Positions 1-10,138 of a stretch of 64,000 nucleotides of DNA are shown piece by piece (position 1 is the stretch's first letter; each line of letters opens with the position of its first letter). A program made the position numbers and the translations under genes. The stretch spans positions 6,029,635 to 6,093,634 of the forward strand of contig CP139021.1 in the NCBI GenBank assembly GCA_034044135.1, read 5' to 3'. The notes under the pieces are model-generated. The model searched no databases and was not told where the DNA came from. It saw only the letters and a list, made by a program, of their open reading frames with translations. The stretch comes from Flammeovirgaceae bacterium SG7u.111 (GTDB lineage: Bacteria; Bacteroidota; Bacteroidia; Cytophagales; Flammeovirgaceae).

Positions 1-1
1 T

Positions 2-994
<993 letters not shown>

Positions 995-1018
995 TCATCT
1001 CCTGATATAAATAATGAA

Positions 1019-1048
1019 GCCCTCACACTACGGTGTGGGGGCTTTTTT
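1019..1048 (+). terminator. Rho-independent terminator of gapA
   Basis: A 10-bp stem (GCCCTCACAC with GTGTGGGGGC, one G-T pair), TACG loop and six Ts, starting 25 bases after the gapA stop. It also separates gapA from the convergent TIR gene. Confidence 0.9.
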
Positions 1049-1075
1049 GTGTTCTATAGCCACCTATCTCTACTT

Positions 1076-4000
1076 TTATTCCCTAGGCAACCCTAATTGC
1101 TTTCGCTCTTTAGCAGTAAGAGGGAGAATATTTTCTAGCTGTTTCCAATTAGAAACAATTGAGCTAACCGATTTTTCATCAGCTTCTCGGTATAACTTAT
1201 TCTCCTCCCACATATAGCTTTTTCCATTACTTGCTACAAACAAATTATCGGAAGGTGTGAAAAGAGCGTAAGATGTATAATATCCTATATTTTTTAGTTC
1301 CTGTACCTTATCTCCGTAATCTTCATAGATCACAATATTTGAGCCTGAACTTGCCAAAAACCTATTCCCACTCTCATTGAACCCAACAGATACTACCCCC
1401 CAGTTATGATCTCTTGGAAACTGTTCCTTATGTGGTTCCTCCCCTGAATCATTTAAGCTAAATGAATAGTTCACTCCTCCTATCAGGTACTGATCTTCAT
1501 TGCCCACTATCACATTCACCCCCCATTCTCTAATGTACGTATATTCCTTTTTTCCTTCCAAATCCCATTGAATGACTTCATCATCTCTACTACCAGATAC
1601 AAAACCTTTGTTATAATCAATAAAAACGAGTGCACGCACTTCACTTTTATGTGCCTTGTACGTCCTTATTAGGCTTCCTTTTATGTCCCAGAGGTTAATT
1701 CTACCCGTAGCATCACCTGAAAGAATATGCTGCCCATCCGAAGAGACTGCCAAGGCGGTATATTTCCTTTTTTTCCTTTCACCAATTTTTCTTAGCAAAT
1801 TACCCTCTACATCATAAACACCAATAGCAACGCTGTTCTCACCCTCAATTCCAACTAAAACCTTTGCTCCGTTTTCTAAAAAAAGAGCTGGTGCAAATGA
1901 CAAATAATCTTCAGATGCCGTACCGTCTGGAGTGTAGATTTCATTAATAGATTCATCCTCCATATTTACCAACTGAACCGCCCCAGTTCTTTCATCTATA
2001 GCCAAAAGTGTGGATCCATCGGCGGAAAACTCAAGGGGATAAAGCTCCTTTCCTTCCAACAGTTCCTTGCTTTGGTAATACACTATTGAGTTATTTACAT
2101 CTCTTATTGAGCTCTCCAATTCTTCAGGAATATCTATCCCTTCACTTTTGATAGAGTCATAGGCAAAGATTAGCGCATGCATGGCTTGACTGTAGTAACC
2201 TTCGTTCAAATAATCTTTTGAGATACTTACATTCCGTAAAGCCCAAGAAATTTTTCCATTCACTATCGCCTGTTCTTTGGCTATCACCGCCTCTATTCGT
2301 CTCACTTCAGCCGAATCTCTCGCTACTTCTGCCAACCACTTTTCTTCTCTCAGCTCCTTGCTTTTTACAGCTAGTGCAGCCAATGCATTTGTAGCTTTTT
2401 CCTTTTCAAGCTCCGCTTCTAGTGCTTTTTTATCTGCTCTAGTTTTTTCAAGCTTTGCTTCATTTAATGCCTTTTGAGCTTCTATAGATCTTTGCTCAGC
2501 CAACACCGCACTTCCACTTGCCTTTTGTTCATTTAGTAGTGCTTCATCTGCTTTTTTGGCTGCTAATGCTTCTTGCCTATTACTTTCATAAATAAAATAG
2601 CCTGCCACTACCAAAAGTAAAAGAGAAGCCATCAAACTAACCCCAGCCAATTTCAACCTACTTTTCAGCCGCCTGGCCACCTTCTTTTCTTTCTCTTCTA
2701 TGGCTGCTATTTCCCCACGGCTGGTGCTGATAAACCTATTTTGGAGTTTGGTGATGGAAGGGTTTTTCCCTTCGGCTTGTTGCACCCATGCTTCAGCAAG
2801 ATCGCATGCTGTTTTGTTGAGCAAAAGATCTTTTGAGTAGTTATGATTTTTCCATTCCAAAGCTCGTTGTTGCCATTTCACATGACCTTCCACATGCTCT
2901 CTGTCCGTGTCTAGCAAAAGCTCCAAATCGTGGTATGCCTTGTCAAAATCTTGCCCTTCAAAATCTATCCACTGCGTATTTTTGTAAGCTTCTGGAAGCT
3001 TCGACTCGTAATTTTCCGCACTTTTCAGCAAAATTGGGATAAACCTTTTTCGATGTTTGGCAGCAAACTCTAACTCTCGCTCGCAAAACTCCGAATCTAC
3101 CGCATCGGGCGTAATTACAAATACAAAGTTGAACGAACGCTCTATTCCCTTAAAAATCTCTTGGTCGAAATCTACCCCCGAGGCTATGCTCTCTTGGTCG
3201 AACCAAGTGATTCTTTCTGCATTTTGTAGCTTCTGGTTGAGCTTACGGGCAAAGTCGCCATCTTTCCTCGAATAGGAAATAAATACTTCGGTAGCGTGAA
3301 GCCCTTTGCTTTTGTCACTGGTAGAGATGAACTCTTCGTGAAGGGAAACTGGCGGATGGTCTCCCCTATTTTTGTGCAGCCTCAGCCAAGTAATCGCATT
3401 GTCGAGGTTGTGCCCTGCGAGCAAAAAAGCGGCTTTGGGCTGCTGCTTCCAGCGAAGTGCCTGGGCAAGCAGAACTTTGTGTTGGAAATAATATTCTTTG
3501 TCCCTTTCCAGCTCGGTGAACACTTCCTCCATGTCCAGCTCAAAGTCAGATTTACCATTTTCATCTTCAAACCCAGCTCGGTTGTTGGTAAAATCAACAT
3601 GCTGGAAGCGGAGTAATTGGCGGACAATTTCTTCTTCGTTGCCCGCTTTATTAGGAAGCGTGTAGCCTTTTGGGTCTTTTATATAAAGTGGAATAATTCG
3701 CTTATTGAGTGTAATAGCATGGTTGAGTTCATGCAAACACCATTCAGATTCCAAGGAACTTTTGGAGATAAAAAAGAGGAAGTTGTCGGCTTCTTCTATA
3801 CCTTTCGTAATCTCTTTTTCATACACCTTGGTCTTGTCTATGTCAAAGCTGTGCAGCCAAGTGGTCACCCCTTTTCGTTCCAAAGCATCCTTTACGGTTT
3901 CCATCATCGCCTTGTCTTTCAGCGAGTAGGACAGGAAAACTTCGGTCATTAAGTTATTTCCATTCTTCTTGGAAGCACAAATATAATCCGCTTGGAGTTG

Positions 4001-4735
4001 AGTAATTTCTGAAGGAGGCAATTCACCTCCTCTAAATTCTTTTTGAAGCCAATTCACGGCATCTTGGCGCTCTTTCCCCACCAAAAGTTCGGATGTTGGC
4101 TTCCCCAACTGCGCCCAATCATACGCTTGGTTGAGCAATGTGGTATGTTTTTGTACAAAAGCTCTATGCCTCTTAGTGTTTACCAACAGTTTTTCGACCA
4201 CACTTTCTAGCGTGTCTACTTCTTCCGCTTCCACGGGGCACTTCCACGTTTCTAAAAAGCGCTTATCCTGATGTTGTGCCCAATGGTTTTCATGCTGCTC
4301 TTTCCACTCTCCTAGCGCCTCAAGCTCTACCATTTTTTCACGTGCATATATCCAGTCACGCCGTCCTATAATCTCAAAAACTTGTGTTCGAATATTGGCT
4401 TGCTCTTCCGTATATCCCTCGGTTTCCGTTTCTTCAATGTGGAGAAGGGGGAAAATCCGCTTTCCAGACTTGGCAGCGTATTCAAGCTCAGCAAGACAAT
4501 AAGGGCTAGTGATTGACGTGGGCGACATTACAAACAAAAAGTTCTGCGCATCCCTTATCCCAGCATTTATCCTTTCTTGAAAATCGTCTCCTGAAGGGAT
4601 ATTTACTTTATCGAACCATACCTGTGTACCTTGCAACTGCAGTTTTTGGTGCAATTTTGCAGCAAAAGAAAGGCTATGGCTCCTTGAATAGGATATAAAA
4701 AAAGCTTTATGATTTACACTAGATTTTTTGGTCAT
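1076..4735 (-). CDS. Triple TIR-domain, transmembrane, coiled-coil, WD40-like protein
   Basis: Large signalling or defence-type protein of 1219 residues. I chose the ATG at 4735 because it immediately precedes the first TIR domain; an upstream in-frame ATG at 4822 would add 29 residues. Order: TIR1 (about 10-135, FFISYSR), linker, TIR2 (263-400, VFLSYSLKD), linker, TIR3 (482-600, VFISYSRKD), linker, basic segment, transmembrane helix (about 695-716), Ala/Glu/Lys-rich coiled coil (718-840), then a WD40-like region (about 880-1180, e.g. SSDGQHILSGDATGRINLWD). Each TIR keeps the Glu expected for NAD+ hydrolysis, in CLAEL (83), CLHEL (336) and CERELE (554). Each TIR is followed by the same roughly 55-residue helical unit. 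TIR domains with this Glu are often NADases; catalysis here is inferred. There is no recognisable effector partner next door. It could be a defence sensor or a regulator of internal signalling. Confidence 0.9.
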   Translation of the reverse strand: MTKKSSVNHKAFFISYSRSHSLSFAAKLHQKLQLQGTQVWFDKVNIPSGDDFQERINAGIRDAQNFLFVMSPTSITSPYCLAELEYAAKSGKRIFPLLHIEETETEGYTEEQANIRTQVFEIIGRRDWIYAREKMVELEALGEWKEQHENHWAQHQDKRFLETWKCPVEAEEVDTLESVVEKLLVNTKRHRAFVQKHTTLLNQAYDWAQLGKPTSELLVGKERQDAVNWLQKEFRGGELPPSEITQLQADYICASKKNGNNLMTEVFLSYSLKDKAMMETVKDALERKGVTTWLHSFDIDKTKVYEKEITKGIEEADNFLFFISKSSLESEWCLHELNHAITLNKRIIPLYIKDPKGYTLPNKAGNEEEIVRQLLRFQHVDFTNNRAGFEDENGKSDFELDMEEVFTELERDKEYYFQHKVLLAQALRWKQQPKAAFLLAGHNLDNAITWLRLHKNRGDHPPVSLHEEFISTSDKSKGLHATEVFISYSRKDGDFARKLNQKLQNAERITWFDQESIASGVDFDQEIFKGIERSFNFVFVITPDAVDSEFCERELEFAAKHRKRFIPILLKSAENYESKLPEAYKNTQWIDFEGQDFDKAYHDLELLLDTDREHVEGHVKWQQRALEWKNHNYSKDLLLNKTACDLAEAWVQQAEGKNPSITKLQNRFISTSRGEIAAIEEKEKKVARRLKSRLKLAGVSLMASLLLLVVAGYFIYESNRQEALAAKKADEALLNEQKASGSAVLAEQRSIEAQKALNEAKLEKTRADKKALEAELEKEKATNALAALAVKSKELREEKWLAEVARDSAEVRRIEAVIAKEQAIVNGKISWALRNVSISKDYLNEGYYSQAMHALIFAYDSIKSEGIDIPEELESSIRDVNNSIVYYQSKELLEGKELYPLEFSADGSTLLAIDERTGAVQLVNMEDESINEIYTPDGTASEDYLSFAPALFLENGAKVLVGIEGENSVAIGVYDVEGNLLRKIGERKKRKYTALAVSSDGQHILSGDATGRINLWDIKGSLIRTYKAHKSEVRALVFIDYNKGFVSGSRDDEVIQWDLEGKKEYTYIREWGVNVIVGNEDQYLIGGVNYSFSLNDSGEEPHKEQFPRDHNWGVVSVGFNESGNRFLASSGSNIVIYEDYGDKVQELKNIGYYTSYALFTPSDNLFVASNGKSYMWEENKLYREADEKSVSSIVSNWKQLENILPLTAKERKQLGLPRE

Positions 4736-4960
4736 GTCAAAGGATTGTTTGTCTGGTAAGCAGTTTGAGTTACTCCGAGAAGTTTCCTGAGCGCTGGTGT
4801 AGTAATCATAAGGTTTGCGCAATCTCGAAATACCGATTTTACAACGAGCCTATAATCACATAGGTATCAGCTATTAATATTTTTTGTGCTCCTACAGTTT
4901 TTCTGAAACAGGGAATTACCAAAATAGCTTAAATCGGGTTTACTTATTCTTTCAAAATCA

Positions 4961-4987
4961 TTTGTTTCCATATAAACCCTATCTTTG
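4961..4987 (+). promoter_or_regulatory. Bacteroidota-type promoter for the DUF4468 gene
   Basis: TTTG at 4961-4964 and TATCTTTG at 4980-4987 match the TTTG / TAnnTTTG elements of Bacteroidota housekeeping promoters. The spacing is 15 bp, slightly short. The start codon lies 26 bases downstream. Confidence 0.4.
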
Positions 4988-5013
4988 TACTTTTGGATAA
5001 AAAAATAAGTTGC

Positions 5014-5616
5014 ATGAAAAAATTAACAACAGCTTTCCTCCTCCTTTTGGGGTGCGTATATAACTTTTCCCAAGCGCAAGACTTCCCACTCCCAACCAAC
5101 GAGACTGGAGCAATAGAATACACCGAAGTAGTTGAACTAGCGGACTTTGACAAAGAGCGATTGTTCAAAAATGCCAAGGGCTTTTGTGAGTCTTTAGTTC
5201 CAAATAAAAAAACTAGGAAAGGCTCTTTCTCCGAAGATGCCGAAGCAGGAACTGTCACTATCACCAACACATTTAAGGTGCTAAAAAAAAGCGTGACCAA
5301 ACAAGTAAGTGGAGAAATTCGCTATGACCTTGAAATTGAGGTAAAAGATGGAAAATACCGCTATTTTTTCAAGTCATTTGCCTTCACCCCTTATACACGC
5401 GATAGGTACGGAAAATTCAAACCCATGAAGCGGGAAACCACCGTAATGATCCCAGTAAGCAAACCACTGAGCGTGGGAGAAGGACTTTGGAAAAAACACC
5501 TCGAAAGCTGCAACAACCACGTGACCTACTGGATAGAACAACTCAAGTTCGAAATGCAGCGCAAAGCGGACGAGCCAAAGAAAAAAGAGAAAAAGAAAGA
5601 AGAGATTCAGTGGTAA
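5014..5616 (+). CDS. Secreted DUF4468-family protein
   Basis: Protein of 200 residues with a signal peptide (MKKLTTAFLLLLGCVYNFSQAQ), so periplasmic or outer-membrane facing. The middle (about 25-180) resembles the DUF4468 domain of Bacteroidota, which has a TBP-like fold and no known function. The tail is highly basic and charged (KKKEKKKEE). The ATG at 5014 is preferred over a TTG at 4993 because it starts exactly at the signal peptide. The APC permease gene follows after 41 bases and may be co-transcribed. Confidence 0.75.
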   Translation: MKKLTTAFLLLLGCVYNFSQAQDFPLPTNETGAIEYTEVVELADFDKERLFKNAKGFCESLVPNKKTRKGSFSEDAEAGTVTITNTFKVLKKSVTKQVSGEIRYDLEIEVKDGKYRYFFKSFAFTPYTRDRYGKFKPMKRETTVMIPVSKPLSVGEGLWKKHLESCNNHVTYWIEQLKFEMQRKADEPKKKEKKKEEIQW

Positions 5617-5657
5617 GCAACTGTTAGACATAACTATTCCTTCATTATTTAGCACCC

Positions 5658-6956
5658 ATGACCACAACGAAAAAAATAACGCTATACACTGCCACAGCCG
5701 TAGTAGTGGCCAATATGATAGGCACTGGGGTTTTCACTAGCCTAGGTTTCCAAGTGGTCGATATCAAATCTATTTTCCCCTTGCTTTTGCTCTGGGTGGT
5801 TGGTGGAATTACTGCGCTTTGTGGTGCGCTAAGTTACGGAGAACTGTCCGCAGCCATGCCCCGCTCGGGCGGTGAATACCATTTCATGCGGGAAATCTAT
5901 CATCCTTCTATTGGCTTTGTGTCGGGTTGGGTGTCGGCTACTATCGGGTTTTCCGCCCCTACTGCACTTGCCGCCATGGCTCTGGGAACTTATGCACAAA
6001 GTGTGTTACCTTCGGTAAATGCAACGTATTTGGCAGCAGCCACCGTGATTGGACTTACTATCATCCATGCAACCAACAAAAGCATCGGCAGCAAATTTCA
6101 GAATATTTTCACCTCCATCAAAGTTGTACTCATCCTCCTGTTCATAGTAGCAGGTTTTTTCATGCCTTCTTCCAACGAAATCACCCTTTTGCCGCAACCA
6201 GGTGATTGGGAGTTGCTAACAGGCTCTGCTTTTGCCGTTTCGCTCATCTATGTTTCCTATGCCTACACAGGCTGGAACGCTGCAGTTTACCTTGCCGGAG
6301 AAGTCAGCAACCCCAAAAAGAATGTACCAAAAGCACTATTTTTCGGCACTTTGCTTGTCATGTTTCTCTACGTGTTATTGAACTACACTTTCTTGCGCTC
6401 CACGCCCATAGCCGAGCTTGAAGGGCAAGTGGAAATTGGTTACATAGCCGCTACCAACATCTTTGGAATTCAGCTTGGCAAAGCCATGGGGCTGATTATT
6501 TCCTTGTTGCTTGTATCCACGGTAAGTGCAATGGTGTTTGCCGGGCCTAGAGTGATGCAGGTAATGGGCGAAGACATTTCCCAACTAAAATTTTTGGCTG
6601 TAAAAAGAAACGACATACCCACCAATGCAATTCTTTTTCAAGGAGTCCTTACACTTTGCTTCATTTTTAGCTCTACCTTCGACCAAGTACTTACCTATGC
6701 TGGGTTCACACTGAGCTTAGTTACCCTCATGACCGTTGCGGGTGTATTTGTACTTCGTATAAAAAAGCCCGACCTTCATCGCCCTTACAAAGTTTGGGGC
6801 TACCCTTTTACACCTGCTATTTTCATGGGCTTGGTTATTTGGACACTCATTTTTTTGCTTAGGGACAAACCTATGGAATCTCTAGCCGGATTTGCCACTG
6901 TTTTACTCGGGCTTTTGGTATTTTTCGTCTTAGAGAAGTTCAAGGGCAAAAAATAA
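5658..6956 (+). CDS. APC-family amino acid permease
   Basis: Inner-membrane transporter of 432 residues with about 12 predicted helices. The first helix carries the APC signature MIGTGVF, where unwound glycines contact the substrate backbone. The helix 2-3 loop has the family motif LSYGELSAAMPRSGGEYHFMRE. Residues near SYAYTGWNA in helix 6 are also typical. Length and motifs fit amino acid permeases related to the serine/threonine or L-type exchangers; substrate cannot be read from sequence. There is no dedicated terminator right after the stop. Confidence 0.9.
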   Translation: MTTTKKITLYTATAVVVANMIGTGVFTSLGFQVVDIKSIFPLLLLWVVGGITALCGALSYGELSAAMPRSGGEYHFMREIYHPSIGFVSGWVSATIGFSAPTALAAMALGTYAQSVLPSVNATYLAAATVIGLTIIHATNKSIGSKFQNIFTSIKVVLILLFIVAGFFMPSSNEITLLPQPGDWELLTGSAFAVSLIYVSYAYTGWNAAVYLAGEVSNPKKNVPKALFFGTLLVMFLYVLLNYTFLRSTPIAELEGQVEIGYIAATNIFGIQLGKAMGLIISLLLVSTVSAMVFAGPRVMQVMGEDISQLKFLAVKRNDIPTNAILFQGVLTLCFIFSSTFDQVLTYAGFTLSLVTLMTVAGVFVLRIKKPDLHRPYKVWGYPFTPAIFMGLVIWTLIFLLRDKPMESLAGFATVLLGLLVFFVLEKFKGKK

Positions 6957-7528
6957 TCATTACTTTTTTTCAATTTTTTTTAAAAATCCTGTTTACAACT
7001 CTTAACATATTTGTATGGAAATACGTAGGCTTTAGGCATCAAATATACCCTAAAGTAGGTATTGTCTTACATGGATTACTCTTGTAAGTTTGTATAAGCT
7101 TAAAAAGAGAAATTAAAGTCTTTGATATAAAGTATAATAATAGATGTAACTCTTAATCGTATTTTACTTTTTAGAGTTAAAAGTTTGCGATTGATTAACC
7201 TTGGCAATTAGAAATTGCATCAACATTAAAAAGAGACTTAGTAAGTCTCTTTTTTTTATCAACAAAGCGGATATATGTAGCAATATGCAATCAGTCCCAA
7301 ACTTCTCTTCCATCAAATTAGTGATCGGAAAATCAAGCATTTAAAAGTTTAACACTAAGCCCTAATCTATTTTTTATATCCAACACAAGCACACTTTCCA
7401 TCATATCCTTCACAATTCCGTTATTTTCATACAGCACAAAAAATCAGATTAAAAGCTCATTTAATAAGGTTTTTTAAATAAATTTCAATTTGATTTGGAT
7501 CTATGTTTAGAAGATAAAACTCATTCTA
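6957..7528 (+). other. Gene-free stretch with hairpin series; possible small RNA
   Basis: No credible coding sequence in 572 bases. From about 7040 to 7257 there are several short hairpins (ATACC/GGTAT near 7043, CTTACA/TGTAAG near 7068, AACTCT/AGAGTT near 7147, GCAATT-AGA-AATTGC near 7205), ending in a strong terminator. A degenerate -7 element (CATATTTG) lies near 7007. The region could be a small RNA or a long 3' UTR of the permease. I do not recognise a known RNA family. Confidence 0.35.
7229..7257 (+). terminator. Rho-independent terminator with no assigned gene
   Basis: AGAGACTTA-G-TAAGTCTCT stem followed by eight Ts. It lies 270 bases after the permease stop and 270 before the next gene, so the transcript it ends is not obvious. 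Confidence 0.8.
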
Positions 7529-10132
7529 ATGTTATTAAACTTTTCTGGTGACCAAGGCGAAGCTCTGCTCCAGACTATTTTAGATAATAGTCAAGAGGGG
7601 TTATTTACGCTTGATCCAGACTATTTAATAACAATCTGGAATAAGACATCTGAAAAAACAACAAACAAGAAACATGAAGAAGTTATAGGTAAAAGCTTTC
7701 TAGAAGTCTTTCCCCAACTTTCAGATTTATTTCAAAAAACAAAGATAGCTATAACACAAGGGCATTCTTTCACCACTGACACCTTCAAGCTACAGCTTTC
7801 AGATATTTACTTCATTCCGCTTTCCATCAAACTCGTTCCCTTTCAGCTGCCTGACGGCAAACAAGCTGGAGTTTTAGGTACTATCAACAGCGTAGGACTT
7901 AAAAAAATAGACAAAAATACCGTCTCTTTGGTTGAAACAGCTTTGGATGTTGCGAACTGTAGCACTCTTATAATAGAAGCTGATGCGGAACATAACACCC
8001 ACATTGTTTATTGTAATGCAGCATTTACCAAACTTACAGGGTATGAGCCGAACGAAGTGTTAGGGAATGACTTTCAGCTTTTATTTGCCAAGGATACTCT
8101 TCAGCTCGCTTTAAAGCAATTAAGGCAAGGCATTGCCGAAAATAAAAAGCGCAAAGTGATTTTGCGGAGCTACCGTAAAGATGGCAGTATGTTCTATAAT
8201 GAAGTCAGCTTATCTCCTTTTGGAGAAAAGACTGAAAGAAAGCAAAAGTTTGTATTAGCTATTATAGACCTGACGGAGAAAATACAAACTCAGCGCAAGC
8301 TTGCCGAAAGCAGGGCTAATGCAAAAGCAATATTGGACAACATCATTCAAGCTCATGTACTGATTGCACCTGACCTTCGGATTCTGTCGTACAATAAACT
8401 AGCTAAATTTTTCTCACAGAAGTATCTTTTAAAAGAAATGGAAGTTGGTAGCTATTACCACGAATATTTCCCTCCAAATACCTTTGAAGCAGTAAGGCTT
8501 AGGATAGAAAAAGTGCTGCAAGGCGAAAAAGTATCAACCGTTATTCACATAACCAACGATAAAAAAACACTTGAAGAGAAAAAAATAAAATGGTTTGAGC
8601 TAAGTTACTTGCCAGTTGTCAATGAACTGGGGGATGTATTTGCCATCAACTTTTCCGCATTAGACATCACAGAACAAAAAAACTATGAAAACTCACTAAA
8701 AAGCAGTGAGAAATATTACAGGTTGCTTTTCGATGCCAATCCGCACCCCATGTGGATTTATGATATCAATACACTCGAATTCTTGGCAGTGAACAATAAA
8801 GCGCTGAAACAATATGAATACACTGAAGAAGAGTTTTTAACGCTCACCGTACTAGATATTAGACCCCAAGAAGAAGTCGATGCATTTTTAGCCTACCTAG
8901 CCAAAAATACAAATAATGAGTCGCATCTTCTCCCTTCCATACATATTACAAAAAGTGGAAAAAAGATGTACGTAGAAATATTTTCGAGTAGTATAGAGTT
9001 TGAAGATAGAAATGCAAGACTGGTTTTGGCAAGCAATGTGACCGAAAAGAGGAAGGCCGAGATTGCTTTAGAAAAGAGTGAAAAAAGGCTCTATGATGTA
9101 CTCAACTCACTGAGTGAGGGAGTGTGGTCGGCAGATTATCCTGCTTTAGATTTTAACTACATTAGCCCTGCGGTGGAGCAAGTTTTTGGCGCTCCTATCG
9201 AGTGCATTGCTTCAAAACCCTGCTGGATAAAATTGGTAGTGGAAGAAGACAGGCACTTGGCAGAAGAAATTGACCTTAGCCTTTTGGATAATGGGGAGTC
9301 AGATTCGATCTACCGAATTAACCACCCTTCTGGAGAAATACGCTGGATAAACGATAAGCGTAAACTTATCAAAAATGAACAAGGGGAAATCTATAGGATA
9401 GAGGGGATTGTAATTGATGTAACTAAATTACAAAATGCCCGAGAAGAACTAGAACTACGAAACAAGGAGCTTCAGACATTTGTCTATAGCCTGTCCCACG
9501 ACCTCCGAGGTCCTATGAGCTCGATAATGGGCTTGGTAAACCTCTGTAAAATTGAAACCAACATACAAGAGGTGTCTACATACATGGAGTTAATCGAGGA
9601 GCGAATGAACCGAATGGGACTCTTTACCAATGACATTCTGAATCACTCCCGTAACCTCAACTTGCCAATTGAGATCAAAAAAATTGATTTCACTAAGTCA
9701 ATTAAAGAAGCGCTTAAAAAGCTGAAATATGTACCAGAGCTCTACCAATCTAAAATGAGCCTCAATGTAGAACCTTTTGAGTTTTATACTGACAAATTTC
9801 GGCTAGAAGAAGTTTTCAAGATTATTTTAGCGAATGCATTCCAATACATCGATCATGGACAAGATGTATTTTTGGTAGATGTGGCAATAAAACAAGAAAA
9901 TGGATCTGCCATCATTACCGTTGCTGATAATGGTAGCGGAATAGACGATGAAGTGAAACCAAGGGTGTTTGAGATGTTTTACCGTGGCCACCTCAAATCC
10001 AAAGGGGCAGGTATTGGACTTTACATTGCAAAACAAGCCATAAAAAGCATAGAGGGTGAAATTGAATTTGAAAGCACTATAGATGTGGGCTCAACTTTTA
10101 CCATTAAAATACCAAATTTAAAGCATTTTTAG
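7529..10132 (+). CDS. Soluble multi-PAS hybrid-type sensor histidine kinase
   Basis: Sensor kinase of 867 residues without transmembrane helices, so a cytoplasmic sensor. About five PAS/PAC modules occupy residues 10-640 (examples: ILDNSQEGLFTLD, YCNAAFTKLTGYEPNEVLG, FDANPHPMWIYD, NYISPAVEQVFG). The HisKA H-box SHDLRGP puts the phospho-histidine at residue 657. The HATPase domain shows the N-box ANAFQY and the glycine boxes DNGSGIDD and GAGIGLYIAKQA. No receiver domain is fused and no response regulator gene is adjacent, so its partner is unknown. The gene is tail-to-tail with the START-domain gene, 6 bases apart, with no clear terminator between. Confidence 0.93.
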   Translation: MLLNFSGDQGEALLQTILDNSQEGLFTLDPDYLITIWNKTSEKTTNKKHEEVIGKSFLEVFPQLSDLFQKTKIAITQGHSFTTDTFKLQLSDIYFIPLSIKLVPFQLPDGKQAGVLGTINSVGLKKIDKNTVSLVETALDVANCSTLIIEADAEHNTHIVYCNAAFTKLTGYEPNEVLGNDFQLLFAKDTLQLALKQLRQGIAENKKRKVILRSYRKDGSMFYNEVSLSPFGEKTERKQKFVLAIIDLTEKIQTQRKLAESRANAKAILDNIIQAHVLIAPDLRILSYNKLAKFFSQKYLLKEMEVGSYYHEYFPPNTFEAVRLRIEKVLQGEKVSTVIHITNDKKTLEEKKIKWFELSYLPVVNELGDVFAINFSALDITEQKNYENSLKSSEKYYRLLFDANPHPMWIYDINTLEFLAVNNKALKQYEYTEEEFLTLTVLDIRPQEEVDAFLAYLAKNTNNESHLLPSIHITKSGKKMYVEIFSSSIEFEDRNARLVLASNVTEKRKAEIALEKSEKRLYDVLNSLSEGVWSADYPALDFNYISPAVEQVFGAPIECIASKPCWIKLVVEEDRHLAEEIDLSLLDNGESDSIYRINHPSGEIRWINDKRKLIKNEQGEIYRIEGIVIDVTKLQNAREELELRNKELQTFVYSLSHDLRGPMSSIMGLVNLCKIETNIQEVSTYMELIEERMNRMGLFTNDILNHSRNLNLPIEIKKIDFTKSIKEALKKLKYVPELYQSKMSLNVEPFEFYTDKFRLEEVFKIILANAFQYIDHGQDVFLVDVAIKQENGSAIITVADNGSGIDDEVKPRVFEMFYRGHLKSKGAGIGLYIAKQAIKSIEGEIEFESTIDVGSTFTIKIPNLKHF

Positions 10133-10138
10133 AATTAC

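Noticed and set aside
3056-3275. Open frames on the plus strand inside the TIR gene and similar shadows elsewhere
   Set aside because: They lie antisense to strong protein matches and have no family resemblance, start signals or sensible composition.
1076-4735. A Thoeris system
   Set aside because: Thoeris needs a separate ThsA-type effector gene next to the TIR gene; the neighbours are gapA and a DUF4468 gene.
7320-7440. A minus-strand frame of about 36 codons upstream of the multi-PAS kinase
   Set aside because: It has no ATG start or ribosome binding site, and its length is within chance in AT-rich DNA.
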